Source: Palleniella muris (GTDB taxonomy: Bacteria > Bacteroidota > Bacteroidia > Bacteroidales > Bacteroidaceae). From it: 64,000 nt of DNA. Each line of letters opens with the position of its first letter. Positions within the stretch are counted from its first letter, which is position 1. The position numbers and the translations under genes are program-made. Of this stretch, positions 27,681 through 36,775 are shown in pieces. The DNA lies in contig NZ_SRZC01000013.1 of assembly GCF_004792655.1 (NCBI RefSeq), forward strand, positions 37,346 to 101,345, in the 5' to 3' direction. The notes below the pieces were generated by a model. That model worked only from the letters and a program-made list of their open reading frames with translations, was not told the DNA's origin and made no database searches.

Positions 27681-29056
27681 TGGCAAAAGACAAAACAGCT
27701 TATGTCTGCTCCAACTGCGGACAGGAATCATCAAAATGGCTTGGCAAATGCCCAAGTTGCGGACAGTGGAACACATTCCGCGAGATACGCATCGCAGGCA
27801 ACTCCGCAAAGAGTTCTTTAAGTATCGGGCAGAAAAACACTCCGACATCACACAAACTGCGCGACATAGCAACAAAGGACGAACCACGGCTCGACATGCA
27901 CGACAATGAACTCAACCGCGTGCTCGGAGGAGGACTCGTAAAAGGAAGTATCGTCCTACTTGGAGGAGAACCGGGTATCGGAAAATCAACGCTGACATTA
28001 CAGACTATACTCAACATCAGCGACATACGCATACTCTATGTCAGCGGAGAGGAAAGCGCACACCAATTAAAGATGCGCGCCGAACGACTGAGCAACGGAA
28101 GTAGTAACAACAACGATAACATCGATGTTGTATGCGAAAACTCATTGGAGAGCATCATTAACCTGATGAATGACATTCATCCCCAATTTGTCATCATCGA
28201 CTCCATACAAACCATAGCCACTGATACCGTGGACAGTTCGCCGGGCTCCCTCACACAAGTGCGCGAATGCGCAGCAGCATTGCTGAGATACGCGAAAACA
28301 AGCAGCACACCGATAATACTCATCGGGCACATCACAAAAGACGGAGCCATCGCAGGTCCGAAAATCCTGGAACACATCGTTGACACCGTCATACAGTTTG
28401 AAGGCGACCAACACCACATGTACCGCATCCTGCGCTCCATAAAGAACCGCTTCGGCTCAACATCCGAACTCGGCATCTACGAAATGCAACAGACGGGACT
28501 ACGACAAGTGGAAAACCCTTCCGAACTCCTGCTCACACAGGATCGTGATGGCATGTCGGGACTCGCTATCTCCGCAGCAATAGAAGGTGTGCGCCCATTC
28601 CTCGTCGAGACACAGGCGCTTGTCTCCACTGCAGCCTACGGCACTCCGCAACGTTCGGCAACAGGATTCGACCAACGCCGCCTGAACATGCTGCTCGCCG
28701 TACTTGAGAAACGCGTGGGCTTCAAACTCATACAGAAGGATGTCTTCATAAACATCGCCGGCGGACTGCGTGTCACGGATATGGCAATGGACTTGTCAAT
28801 CCTTGCGGCTGTCATATCAAGCAACATTGACATCCCCGTCGAAACGGGCTGGTGCATGTGCGGTGAGGTCGGACTGTCAGGAGAAGTGCGCCCCGTCAAC
28901 CGCATAGAGCAAAGAATTGCAGAAGCAGAGAAACTCGGATTCACAGACATCATCATCCCGAAACACAATACCGCAGGAACGGACTTAAAACGGTTTCACA
29001 TCAGCATCCACCCCGTACGAAGAGTGGAAGAAGCTCTAAAACTGTTGTTTGGATAA
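27680..29056 (+). CDS. radA: DNA repair protein RadA
   Basis: RecA-related helicase that extends branch migration in recombination. The 458 residues hold an N-terminal zinc ribbon (CSNCGQESSKWLGKCPSCG) and the Walker A GGEPGIGKSTL. The RadA-specific KNRFG motif is in IKNRFGSTSELGIYEM. A Lon-protease-like domain (about 290-458) lacks the protease dyad, as in the family. It overlaps the nth stop by one base and ends before a bidirectional terminator. Confidence 0.97.
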   Translation: MAKDKTAYVCSNCGQESSKWLGKCPSCGQWNTFREIRIAGNSAKSSLSIGQKNTPTSHKLRDIATKDEPRLDMHDNELNRVLGGGLVKGSIVLLGGEPGIGKSTLTLQTILNISDIRILYVSGEESAHQLKMRAERLSNGSSNNNDNIDVVCENSLESIINLMNDIHPQFVIIDSIQTIATDTVDSSPGSLTQVRECAAALLRYAKTSSTPIILIGHITKDGAIAGPKILEHIVDTVIQFEGDQHHMYRILRSIKNRFGSTSELGIYEMQQTGLRQVENPSELLLTQDRDGMSGLAISAAIEGVRPFLVETQALVSTAAYGTPQRSATGFDQRRLNMLLAVLEKRVGFKLIQKDVFINIAGGLRVTDMAMDLSILAAVISSNIDIPVETGWCMCGEVGLSGEVRPVNRIEQRIAEAEKLGFTDIIIPKHNTAGTDLKRFHISIHPVRRVEEALKLLFG

Positions 29057-29124
29057 TCAATACAATAACAAAATAATTTCAAGAACATTCTCCGGAAAAC
29101 AACATACATACAAACAAAACCAAC

Positions 29125-29158
29125 TACGGCAGGCATTCAAATATGAACACCTGCCGTA
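29125..29158. terminator. Bidirectional terminator, radA / mannose GT
   Basis: 9-bp perfect stem TACGGCAGG/CCTGCCGTA between convergent genes, followed by ATTTATGC on the plus side and GTTGGTTTTG on the minus side. Confidence 0.75.
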
Positions 29159-29191
29159 ATTTATGCTTTCCATGTGCAAAGCCGTCCTTTA

Positions 29192-30247
29192 TCAATCGTG
29201 GAAGTTCTTTATGCGCTGCTCTTCCGACAACTTGCATATCAGCAATGTGTCATCTTTCTCTGCCACGATATAGCCGTCAAGTCCCTGTATGACAACCTGT
29301 TTCTCTTCGGTAGTATGTACAATGCAGTCATGAGAATCAATCATGCGCACATTGCTTCCGATGCATCCGTTGCCATTGACATCATGCTTGACAAGAGTCC
29401 ACAATGAGCCCCATGTGCCAAGGTCACTCCAACCGAAATCAGAAGGCTGGACATATATTGCCTCTGCATTTTCCATAATGGCATAGTCCACAGAGATGCT
29501 TTCGCACTCAGGATAAACCTTGTCTATCATAGCCTGCTCCTCAGGTGTGCCATAAACGCTTTCCAAACTCTCGAAGATACGGTTTATCGTAGGAGCATAG
29601 AGACGGAAGGCATTGACAATGGTTGAGACACTCCACACGAAAATTCCTGCATTCCAGAAGTAGTTATTCTGCTTGACATACTCCTTGGCAGTCTCAAGGT
29701 CCGGCTTCTCACGGAACTGCTCTACGGTAAAGATTTCCTTGTTGCGCAGGGTGTTTGAAGCAAGGTCTGCCTGTATGTATCCATATCCGGTCTCCGGACG
29801 TGTCGGCTTCATTCCAAGAGTGACAATGGCGTCGCTCTCACTTGTGAACTGCAAAGCAGACTTTATCACGCGCTGGAACTCCTGTGTGTCTGTAACGATA
29901 TGGTCACTCGGTGTCACGACAATATTGGCATTCGGATTCTTTGACTTTATGCGCCAGCTGACATAACAGATACATGGAGCTGTATTGCGGCGGCAAGGCT
30001 CACTGAGAATATTCTCACGTGGAATTTCAGGCAACTGCTCGTGAACCTTATCCACATAAGCAGCATTTGTGACTACCCATACATTTTCCGGGGCACAGAT
30101 TCCTGCGAAACGCTGCATTGTCAGTTGCAACAACGACTTTCCTACACCAAGCACATCAATGAACTGCTTTGGCGTCTCTTCTGTACTCATTGGCCAAAAG
30201 CGGCTGCCTACGCCACCTGCCATAATCACGAGGTTGTTATTCTTCAT
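29192..30247 (-). CDS. manC: Mannose-1-phosphate guanylyltransferase
   Basis: Makes GDP-mannose from mannose-1-P and GTP for surface glycans. The 351 residues are the short form, without the fused isomerase domain. Signature motifs are MAGGVGSRFWPMSTEETPKQF (nucleotide binding), VVTPSDHIV, PETGYGYIQ, REKPD and WNAGIFVWSV. It lies 73 bases after the small gene at 30321 and works with manA at 21437. Confidence 0.92.
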   Translation of the reverse strand: MKNNNLVIMAGGVGSRFWPMSTEETPKQFIDVLGVGKSLLQLTMQRFAGICAPENVWVVTNAAYVDKVHEQLPEIPRENILSEPCRRNTAPCICYVSWRIKSKNPNANIVVTPSDHIVTDTQEFQRVIKSALQFTSESDAIVTLGMKPTRPETGYGYIQADLASNTLRNKEIFTVEQFREKPDLETAKEYVKQNNYFWNAGIFVWSVSTIVNAFRLYAPTINRIFESLESVYGTPEEQAMIDKVYPECESISVDYAIMENAEAIYVQPSDFGWSDLGTWGSLWTLVKHDVNGNGCIGSNVRMIDSHDCIVHTTEEKQVVIQGLDGYIVAEKDDTLLICKLSEEQRIKNFHD

Positions 30248-30320
30248 AAATATATCAGGAGATTAAAATTATTACCGTATTACTGCATCATTGGTGCACA
30301 TCGTTCTCTGCATCAAAAAA

Positions 30321-30749
30321 TTACAGACTGTCGAAGAAATCATCAAAAAGACCGGGCGAACACTTCTGTTCCTCCTCATGCTGCTCCACCGCATTTTCCT
30401 CTTCCTGCTCCCTGAACTGAAGCATCAGTTGCCTCGACTCTCCGGAATCAGGATTCAGGCGGTAAAAGCCACGCGCTCCCACACGTTCAATAGGAGACCC
30501 GGGAGTTTTGCTCCGTCGCTGAAGATAGGAGGCTACATCACGACTGACATCCTCCATGGATATTGTCTCAAAGAATGTATTGTGAGCATTGTACACATGC
30601 CGCACAATCTTCCTTAACGGCAATCCGTCAGGAATCCTCAATAACAATTCCGTTATGTCCTTACTGTAATCTGCCAAATGATGCGTGAATATTTTTCTAT
30701 TACTTTCGTTGTATATAATCAGGAGAAGCAGGCTTTTGCATAAAAGCAT
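30321..30749 (-). CDS. Conserved small protein of unknown function
   Basis: Up to 142 residues, Bacteroidales-specific as far as I can tell. The part from about residue 13 (YNESNRKIFTHHLADYSKDITELLLRIPDGLPLRKIVRHVYNAHNTFF) looks like a compact helical domain. It ends in an acidic Glu/Gln-rich tail with LFDDFFDSL. The first 12 residues (MLLCKSLLLLII) look unnatural. The only ATG, at 30749, lies inside an inverted repeat (30728-30754). The true start may be a non-ATG codon near TATAACGAAAGT, or the hairpin may control translation. Confidence 0.7.
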   Translation of the reverse strand: MLLCKSLLLLIIYNESNRKIFTHHLADYSKDITELLLRIPDGLPLRKIVRHVYNAHNTFFETISMEDVSRDVASYLQRRSKTPGSPIERVGARGFYRLNPDSGESRQLMLQFREQEEENAVEQHEEEQKCSPGLFDDFFDSL

Positions 30750-30768
30750 CCTGCCTCTAAAAACAGCA

Positions 30769-30814
30769 AAAAGGAATTCTCCCTGCCTAATGATGGACCG
30801 GTAGAATTCCTTTT
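30769..30814 (-). terminator. Terminator after the winged-helix gene
   Basis: 12-bp perfect arms AAAAGGAATTCT/AGAATTCCTTTT with a 22-base loop. On the minus strand a T-rich tail (TTTTTGCTGTTTTTAG) follows. Confidence 0.75.
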
Positions 30815-30872
30815 GTTTATCAAGAGTGAGATATTTCAGAAAACGCCTCTTCTTGATGAGCCTTTCCCTTGA

Positions 30873-31193
30873 TTAAGCAAGGACAAGCTTGTCTGCTTCT
30901 GCAGCAACTTTGCCTTCCTTCATCAACCATCCGGCTCCCATGAGCACTTCTGTCTCACTGATGTTTGCAGCCTTTGCTATCTGTGCCACTGTCATTGGCT
31001 GTGCCTCACTTGCGAGTGTCTGATAGACATCACCTGCACGGAAGCCTATATTCTCAACTGCCATGTCAACAGTCTTAACTGTCTTGGTTGCACAAGTTTT
31101 CTTTGCTGTACAAGCCTTTTTCACTGGTGCAGCTTTCGCCACCTTTGTTGCTGCTGCCTTTGTTGTTACAGTAGCTGTTTTCTTTTCTGCCAT
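30873..31193 (-). CDS. Winged-helix protein with histone-like tail
   Basis: 106 residues in two parts. Residues 1-42 are almost entirely Lys, Ala, Thr and Val with two Cys (AAATKVAKAAPVKKACTAKKT), like the tails of bacterial H1-type proteins. Residues about 43-106 form a DUF2582-like winged helix (NIGFRAGDVYQTLASEAQPMTVAQIAKAANISETEVLMGAGWLMKEGKV). The family is presumed to bind DNA. The basic tail would add non-specific affinity, so a nucleoid role is plausible inference. A strong -7 element lies 47 bases upstream. Confidence 0.8.
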   Translation of the reverse strand: MAEKKTATVTTKAAATKVAKAAPVKKACTAKKTCATKTVKTVDMAVENIGFRAGDVYQTLASEAQPMTVAQIAKAANISETEVLMGAGWLMKEGKVAAEADKLVLA

Positions 31194-31239
31194 AATTATT
31201 TACCTGAAAAAATACAAGTCTCTTTTCGTAATTATGGTG

Positions 31240-31247
31240 CAAAAGTA
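31240..31247 (-). promoter_or_regulatory. Promoter -7 of the winged-helix gene
   Basis: TACTTTTG on the minus strand followed by CACCATAA. A weak TTG lies about 19 bp upstream. Confidence 0.6.
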
Positions 31248-31370
31248 AACATTATTTTCGACATGAGCAACAGGAATCGCACGATATTTCAAGCATTTAC
31301 GCCATTTTGGCAACAGACACGCAATTTTATTGACAAACATCAAACTCCACGACTGCTAAACATCAAGGAT

Positions 31371-33128
31371 TCAATCCTTCAAGTCCAATTTCAGTTGCAA
31401 CTCATCAAGCTGCTTCCGGTCAAGGGCTCCCGGTGCGTCAAGCATGACATCGCGTCCACTGTTGTTCTTAGGGAAGGCAATGACATCACGGATGGAATCC
31501 AAGCCGGCCATAAGACTTACGAAACGGTCAAAACCAAATGCAAGTCCGGCATGTGGAGGAGCACCGTATTTGAATGCGTTGATGAGGAAACCGAACTGCT
31601 GCATTGCTTTTTCGGGAGTGAACCCAAGAACTTCGAACATCTTTGCCTGCAGCTTGCCGTCATGGATACGGAGTGAGCCGCCACCGACTTCCACACCGTT
31701 GCATACAAAGTCGTACGCCTTTGCACGGACCTTTGCAGGGTCAGTGTCAAGCAATGGAATGTCATCAGGATTAGGCATAGTGAACGGATGGTGGGTAGAC
31801 ATGAGTCGCTGCTCCTCCTCACTCCATTCAAACAGAGGGAAGTCTATAATCCACAGACACTCAAACTTATCCTTGTCCATCAGTCCAAGGCGCTTGCCCA
31901 TCTCAAGACGCAAAGCGCACAGCTGCACACGTGTCTTGTTAGGCTGCTCACCGCTGAGGATAAGAATCAAATCGCCTTTCTTTGCTCCACACTTGTCGGC
32001 AACTGCCTGCAACTGCTCCGGAGTGTAGAACTTATCTATGGATGACTTTATCGTACCGTCTGCATTCAGCTTGATGTACACCAGTCCTTTTGCGCCAACC
32101 TGCTGGGATTTCACAAAATCAGTCAGCTGGTCAAGCTGCTTACGAGTATAGGCAGCACAGCCCTCAGCGACAATACCGCCGATATAGTTTGCGGAGTCAA
32201 ACACCGCAAACTGTCCTGCCGGGAACACTTCCTTAAGCTCCCGGAACTCCATTCCGAAACGAAGGTCAGGCTTGTCCGAGCCATACTTTTCCATAGCCTC
32301 TTTCCAAGTCATCTGACGCAGCTTTGCCGGAAGTTCCACGCCTCTTATTTCCTTGAACAGTGAACGTGCCATATCCTCAAAGATAGCTATGACATCGTCC
32401 TGGTCAACGAAGGACATTTCACAGTCAATCTGTGTGAACTCCGGCTGGCGGTCAGCACGCAAGTCTTCATCACGGAAGCATTTCGCAATCTGGAAATAAC
32501 GGTCAAACCCTGACACCATAAGCAACTGCTTCAAAGTCTGAGGTGACTGTGGAAGTGCATAGAACTGTCCAGGATTCATACGTGAAGGCACAACAAAGTC
32601 ACGCGCACCTTCAGGAGTGGAACCGATAAGGATAGGTGTCTCCACCTCGATGAAGTCACGTGAGTCAAGGAAATTGCGTATAAGTATCGCCATGCGGTGA
32701 CGCAATTCGAGATTCTTGCGGACGCATGAGCGACGCAAATCAAGGTAACGATACTTCATTCGCAGTTCATCGCCACCATCGGTATTGTCTTCTATCGTGA
32801 AAGGAGGAGTCTGGCTCTCACTTACAATATTCAGTTCGGAGACTATTATCTCTATGTCTCCTGTAGCAATCTTGGAGTTCTTGGAGTAGCGTTCTGCCAC
32901 AACACCGGTCGCCTGAACGACATACTCACGTCCAAGATGACCGGCTTTCTGGCGGAGTTCCTCCGGAGCGTCATCACTGAACGCAAGCTGCGTAATGCCA
33001 TATCGGTCACGGAGGTCAACAAAAATCAAAGCGCCAAGGTTGTGCACGCCCTGCACCCAACCGGCGAGAGTCACAGTCTGACCTACATTCTCTATGCGGA
33101 GTTCACCGCAGGTATTTGTTCTGTACAT
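31371..33128 (-). CDS. aspS: Aspartyl-tRNA synthetase
   Basis: Class II synthetase that charges tRNA-Asp. The 585 residues are the usual bacterial length. An N-terminal OB anticodon-binding domain ([28 protein letters not shown]) comes first. Class II motif 2 is [23 protein letters not shown], a GAD insert covers about 280-410, and motif 3 is [15 protein letters not shown]. An ideal promoter sits 37 bases upstream. It is divergent from the structured RNA gene. Confidence 0.97.
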   Translation of the reverse strand: MYRTNTCGELRIENVGQTVTLAGWVQGVHNLGALIFVDLRDRYGITQLAFSDDAPEELRQKAGHLGREYVVQATGVVAERYSKNSKIATGDIEIIVSELNIVSESQTPPFTIEDNTDGGDELRMKYRYLDLRRSCVRKNLELRHRMAILIRNFLDSRDFIEVETPILIGSTPEGARDFVVPSRMNPGQFYALPQSPQTLKQLLMVSGFDRYFQIAKCFRDEDLRADRQPEFTQIDCEMSFVDQDDVIAIFEDMARSLFKEIRGVELPAKLRQMTWKEAMEKYGSDKPDLRFGMEFRELKEVFPAGQFAVFDSANYIGGIVAEGCAAYTRKQLDQLTDFVKSQQVGAKGLVYIKLNADGTIKSSIDKFYTPEQLQAVADKCGAKKGDLILILSGEQPNKTRVQLCALRLEMGKRLGLMDKDKFECLWIIDFPLFEWSEEEQRLMSTHHPFTMPNPDDIPLLDTDPAKVRAKAYDFVCNGVEVGGGSLRIHDGKLQAKMFEVLGFTPEKAMQQFGFLINAFKYGAPPHAGLAFGFDRFVSLMAGLDSIRDVIAFPKNNSGRDVMLDAPGALDRKQLDELQLKLDLKD

Positions 33129-33165
33129 CTTATATATTAAATAATGTATGTTTGTTTACGGAATG

Positions 33166-33197
33166 CAAAATTAAGAAAAAATTATGGAATAATCAAA
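33166..33197 (-). promoter_or_regulatory. aspS promoter
   Basis: On the minus strand TTTG (33197-33194), 20 bp, then TAATTTTG (33173-33166). Confidence 0.85.
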
Positions 33198-33213
33198 ATT
33201 TCCCTTATTTTTA

Positions 33214-33244
33214 TTTGCCATAAGAGAAAAAAGTTGTAATTTTG
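33214..33244 (+). promoter_or_regulatory. Promoter of the structured RNA
   Basis: TTTG (33214-33217), 19 bp, then TAATTTTG (33237-33244). The expected start, about 4-7 bases on, coincides with the first base of the closing stem at 33248. Confidence 0.85.
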
Positions 33245-33247
33245 CAC

Positions 33248-33487
33248 GTGGGTCATACTGGTTAGATCGGGGAACTCATCAAATAATTCAAGAAAACTGA
33301 GAACGCGTGTACTCAATGGCGGGCCACAACGGAGTCCGGTTATCGCGAGGTCACTGTCGAGACTTGTCCTTCAAACCTCACCTCTGTCCTACTCCAAGCC
33401 ATTTTCAGAGCCGGTGGATTACAAAGATACATGGCACTCTACCTACATAAGGAGTTTTCATCACAATCACAGTATGACCCACTTTTT
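33248..33487 (+). ncRNA. ssrS: Structured ncRNA, probable 6S RNA
   Basis: An RNA of about 240 bases with its own promoter and no reading frame of interest. Its two ends form a perfect 13-bp closing stem: GTGGGTCATACTG (33248-33260) pairs with CAGTATGACCCAC (33470-33482), followed directly by TTTTTC. Inside, CTGGTT can pair with AGCCGG, leaving a large central region. A promoter, a long closing stem and a run of T is the layout of 6S RNA. In Bacteroidales that RNA was first described as the 'Bacteroidales-1' motif. It does not resemble tmRNA, RNase P RNA or SRP RNA. The RNA gene is well supported; the 6S identity is inference. Confidence 0.75.
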
Positions 33488-33525
33488 CTTCCTACAACAG
33501 ACTTTTTTCAACAAACCGTCAAACC

Positions 33526-33570
33526 AATAAGACAGCAAAGGCTCCTTTTCGGAGCCTTTGCTGTCTTATT
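33526..33570. terminator. 20-bp perfect terminator hairpin
   Basis: Arms 33526-33545 and 33551-33570 are perfectly complementary over 20 bp with a 5-base loop (TTTTC). It ends the DUF4738 gene on the minus strand and backs up the ncRNA terminator on the plus strand. Confidence 0.85.
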
Positions 33571-33605
33571 GCGGTCATACCATAACTATTGCCAAGAATC
33601 ATTTT

Positions 33606-34412
33606 TCAAAGGACTTTCATTGTCAGTTTCCCTTGTCTGGAAACAATCATCTTTATCCTGTACGACGTCGGCGAGTCAGGCACGCAGACAGAGGCAGTCA
33701 GCTCAACACTGCCGTTTGCAACCCCATCTATGCCAATATCACTCAGCACAGCCTGCCGTAGGTATGAAGCAGGGACATATTTTGCAAAATCACGCTTATA
33801 CACGTCTGCAGAGAAAAGCCGTTGCGCACCTTTATAGACACACACATTAATGACATTGTCGTAATAGACTTTCTCCACCAATATGCCATTCTCATTGTAC
33901 GATGTCCTGACAACCTTGTACGTCGAAGGGTTGACTTGCGTATACACATGGTACCTGTCCTCGCCATCCCCCACTATGGAGTCACGCTTTATCAGGCGAT
34001 GCTGGTTAAGCACAACAGGTTTCCTCCCGTCAAAGATGTATTTGTCATAAGGATTATCCGACTTGCACAGATGCACAGCATCACCATTACGGTTCTCAAA
34101 ATCAAAAAGGTGAGCCGTATGCCTTGTGATAGCATAACGCACCTCAGTGTTTCCGCGAAGCATCAGCGTATCACCTATAATGGCGAAATAGACAGGAGAC
34201 AGCATGGAATCCGCATAGATGATACTGTCGCCTTTCACCATCATCGTCACCTCACCATCGTCACCGTTAGTCCAAACGCCTTGCAGAAGAGCTTTCGCGT
34301 CCTTGTCTTCTTCAAGAACGGCGGTATTGTCCCTGACGGCATCATAACATGACACAGACAGCAAACAGGAAGCCATAAAAAAGAATATCTTACGCACAGC
34401 AGTAAAATCCAT
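33606..34412 (-). CDS. DUF4738 lipoprotein
   Basis: 268 residues. An N-terminal signal (MDFTAVRKIFFFMASCLLSVSC) ends in a lipobox with Cys22. The mature part matches the Bacteroidales DUF4738 family as I know it: LQGVWTNGDDGEVTMMVKGDSIIYAD, ITRHTAHLFDFENRNGDAVHLCKS, and ending in RIKMIVSRQGKLTMKVL. It is a predicted beta-rich periplasmic or outer-membrane lipoprotein of unknown role. It follows rfbC by 53 bases on the same strand and ends in a strong terminator. Confidence 0.75.
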   Translation of the reverse strand: MDFTAVRKIFFFMASCLLSVSCYDAVRDNTAVLEEDKDAKALLQGVWTNGDDGEVTMMVKGDSIIYADSMLSPVYFAIIGDTLMLRGNTEVRYAITRHTAHLFDFENRNGDAVHLCKSDNPYDKYIFDGRKPVVLNQHRLIKRDSIVGDGEDRYHVYTQVNPSTYKVVRTSYNENGILVEKVYYDNVINVCVYKGAQRLFSADVYKRDFAKYVPASYLRQAVLSDIGIDGVANGSVELTASVCVPDSPTSYRIKMIVSRQGKLTMKVL

Positions 34413-34465
34413 TTATCATCCAAACAACACATGCCGTTCACACCGCACTGCAAACGGCAAGCCTC

Positions 34466-35017
34466 TTACCCGAAGACCTCGGCATCCTTCAGCCACTTCG
34501 CCTTCATATCCTTCTCGCTCGTCAGGATTTCATTTGCGTCTATCGGCCACTTGATATCAATGTCCGGGTCATCAAAGCGAATGCTCGCCTCACTCTGCGG
34601 GGCATATACATTATCTACTTTATAAGTAAATACCGCCTCGTCACTAAGCACAAGGAAGCCATGAGCAAACCCTCTCGGTATAAAGAACTGCGTCTTGTTG
34701 TCCTCGCTAAGTTCCACCATGACATATTTTCCGAATGTCGGCGACCCTTTCCTTATGTCAACCGCCACATCAAGCACCCTGCCCTTTATGACACGGACAA
34801 GTTTTGCCTGCGAGAACTCCCCTTTTTGATAATGAAGGCCGCGGAGGACACCATAGCTTGACTTCGACTCGTTGTCCTGAATAAACTCCGTATGCCCTCC
34901 AACGTTAGCATCAAAATCAGACTGGCGGAACGATTCGAAAAAATATCCGCGCTGGTCATTGAACACTTTTGGCTGAAGGATATAAACGCCCTCGATTTCT
35001 GTCTTTATATATTCCAT
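34466..35017 (-). CDS. rfbC: dTDP-4-dehydrorhamnose 3,5-epimerase
   Basis: Third enzyme of dTDP-L-rhamnose synthesis. The 183 residues fit the RmlC cupin family: YFFESFRQSDFDANVGG, FIQDNESKSSYGVLRGLHYQKGEFSQAKLVRVIKGRVLDVAVDIRKGSPTFGKYV and FIPRGFAHGFLVLSDEAVFTYKVDN. The catalytic His is in LRGLHYQ. It is separate from rmlA (50314). rmlB and rmlD are not in the window. Confidence 0.96.
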   Translation of the reverse strand: MEYIKTEIEGVYILQPKVFNDQRGYFFESFRQSDFDANVGGHTEFIQDNESKSSYGVLRGLHYQKGEFSQAKLVRVIKGRVLDVAVDIRKGSPTFGKYVMVELSEDNKTQFFIPRGFAHGFLVLSDEAVFTYKVDNVYAPQSEASIRFDDPDIDIKWPIDANEILTSEKDMKAKWLKDAEVFG

Positions 35018-35237
35018 CTCTGATTGTTAATATTTATAACGTATTATATTATCTTGCAAAGATACCTCTTTTATTTCACGTACGCAACTATTTTGAATAT
35101 TTTTATAGAAAACCCGGTCATTTATTGCCCTGTGAGATTCTAATATTTTCCACCAAGTTTGTCAAAAGCGCGAATTTCGCGATCTTCACACACTCCGGTA
35201 ACAACCTGTATTTCTGACAGTTATATTTTCAGAGAAA

Positions 35238-35347
35238 GCAAAAACGCACCAAACATGCAGCAAAAGGCAACCTTTTGGCATAAAAAAGGCAACGAAAAAC
35301 CAATCAAAAGGTAACCAAACGACAGGCAAAACGTTACCCTTCACAAC
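35238..35347. repeat. 22-bp array D (5 units)
   Basis: Units start at 35238, 35260, 35282, 35304 and 35326, exactly 22 bp apart. The best is GCAAAAGGCAACCTTTTGG. It lies in the divergent gap between rfbC and the HU/SPOR gene. The rest of 35018-35507 holds no visible gene. Confidence 0.85.
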
Positions 35348-35507
35348 ATTAACCAATACAAACCATCTGCAAATCAGACACAAACAGCAAAACAATAGGT
35401 GTCCGTCTGTTAATTTAACCAAAGTTAACCATAAAACTCATGCTGTTTTTCAAAAAGGTGCAAAACAAAAATTTTGAGCATAAAAATCAAAATCTCTTGC
35501 CTTATGA

Positions 35508-35539
35508 TTTGCGGAATCGAACATTTTTTAGTAACTTTG
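35508..35539 (+). promoter_or_regulatory. Promoter of the HU/SPOR operon
   Basis: TTTG (35508-35511), 20 bp, then TAACTTTG (35532-35539), followed by CACTCG as in the tRNA promoters. Confidence 0.85.
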
Positions 35540-35567
35540 CACTCGAATTTCGCATACGGATTTTTAC

Positions 35568-36656
35568 ATGATCAGACTGGACAAACATATCGAAATACTT
35601 CTCTTGGACAACGACTGTGTCATTGTCCCTGGGCTTGGTGGCTTCATGGCTCATCATGTGTGTGCACGATATGACGCTGAAACACAGTCTTTTCTACCAC
35701 CTTTGCGACAGCTTGGGTTCAACGCTCAATTACAGATAAACGATTCCCTTCTTGCACAATCCTATATAGAGGCGTATGACATCAGTTATCCGGAGGCTTT
35801 GCGCCGCATCGAAGACGAAGTGACCGAACTGCAGCAGAAGATACGCAATGAAGGGAAATGTGAACTCAATGACATTGGAGCACTCACACTTAATGACAAT
35901 GGAAAAATAGAGTTCGAACCTTGTGAGGCAGGAATATTGACACCTGAACTTTACGGGCTAAACACAATAGACATAGCCCCTCTTCGTACAACAGCAACAG
36001 TTGGACAGAGCGAAGTATCTCATGCTGGCACACCTCACCAAGAGCCGAAACCGGCTCCTCAGTTGGCTGTAGCACAAGACATTACAAGACCTGCAGCAGA
36101 AGAGGAAGAACCGGAGGAGCCAGCAACAGAGCGTACCATTTCAATACGTGTCAGCACAATAAAACATGTTGGCACAATAGCTGCCACAATCCTCGCACTG
36201 CTTGTCTTCTCGCTACCTGTGGGGCAGACATCCAAGCCAACTGTGTCCGAAAGCTACATGGACACTGGGATTCTGTACAATATCCTACCGGAGCAGATGC
36301 GCAATGCGGACACTGCCGCAAAAAGCGTTATGCAGCACAAAGCAAAGCCTGTAAACAGAGAGGAAGTGACTGCCAAGGAAACAACGAAGCAGGAACCGGC
36401 TCCTATTGCTGAGGCAATAACAGAACAACAGTTTTTCAGCATTGTACTTGCAAGCCGTGTGCCAGAAGACAATGCCCATGACTTTGTAAAGCAATTAAGA
36501 AGCCAAGGCTTTGACAAAGCAGAAATGATAACTCGCAAGAATGGGGCGAAAGTCATCTATGGACGCTTCTCTTCCGAGAAAGAGGCTTTGGACTCACTGC
36601 GAAACCTACGCAAAAAATCCGGACATTTCAATGACGGATGGATTATGGAGTTCTGA
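35568..36656 (+). CDS. HU-CCDC81 and SPOR domain membrane protein
   Basis: 362 residues. Two tandem HU-like domains of the bacterial CCDC81 type occupy about 1-125 (MIRLDKHIEILLLDNDCVIVPGLGGFMAHHVCARYD, then NDSLLAQSYIEAYDISYPEALRRIEDEV). A low-complexity linker (150-195) leads to one membrane helix (about 205-222). A periplasmic SPOR domain closes the protein (about 285-362: FFSIVLASRVPEDNAHDFVKQLRSQGF). SPOR domains bind septal peptidoglycan. The cytosolic HU-like part may link division sites to DNA or proteins. It starts an operon with the FHA and PorE-like genes, apparently in that order. Confidence 0.85.
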   Translation: MIRLDKHIEILLLDNDCVIVPGLGGFMAHHVCARYDAETQSFLPPLRQLGFNAQLQINDSLLAQSYIEAYDISYPEALRRIEDEVTELQQKIRNEGKCELNDIGALTLNDNGKIEFEPCEAGILTPELYGLNTIDIAPLRTTATVGQSEVSHAGTPHQEPKPAPQLAVAQDITRPAAEEEEPEEPATERTISIRVSTIKHVGTIAATILALLVFSLPVGQTSKPTVSESYMDTGILYNILPEQMRNADTAAKSVMQHKAKPVNREEVTAKETTKQEPAPIAEAITEQQFFSIVLASRVPEDNAHDFVKQLRSQGFDKAEMITRKNGAKVIYGRFSSEKEALDSLRNLRKKSGHFNDGWIMEF

Positions 36657-36775
36657 AAACAAAAGGAAATGCATTAGCTTTTAAGTATATCCATAAATAT
36701 GCTTATGCCAACGGTAATGTATAACTTTTGTCGCTGACACATATTTTTTTTATAACCAAAACAAATACTTTTCAG

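Noticed and set aside
33431..33850. Plus-strand frames overlapping the ncRNA end and the DUF4738 gene
   Set aside because: They are shadows of the minus-strand gene and cross two terminators.
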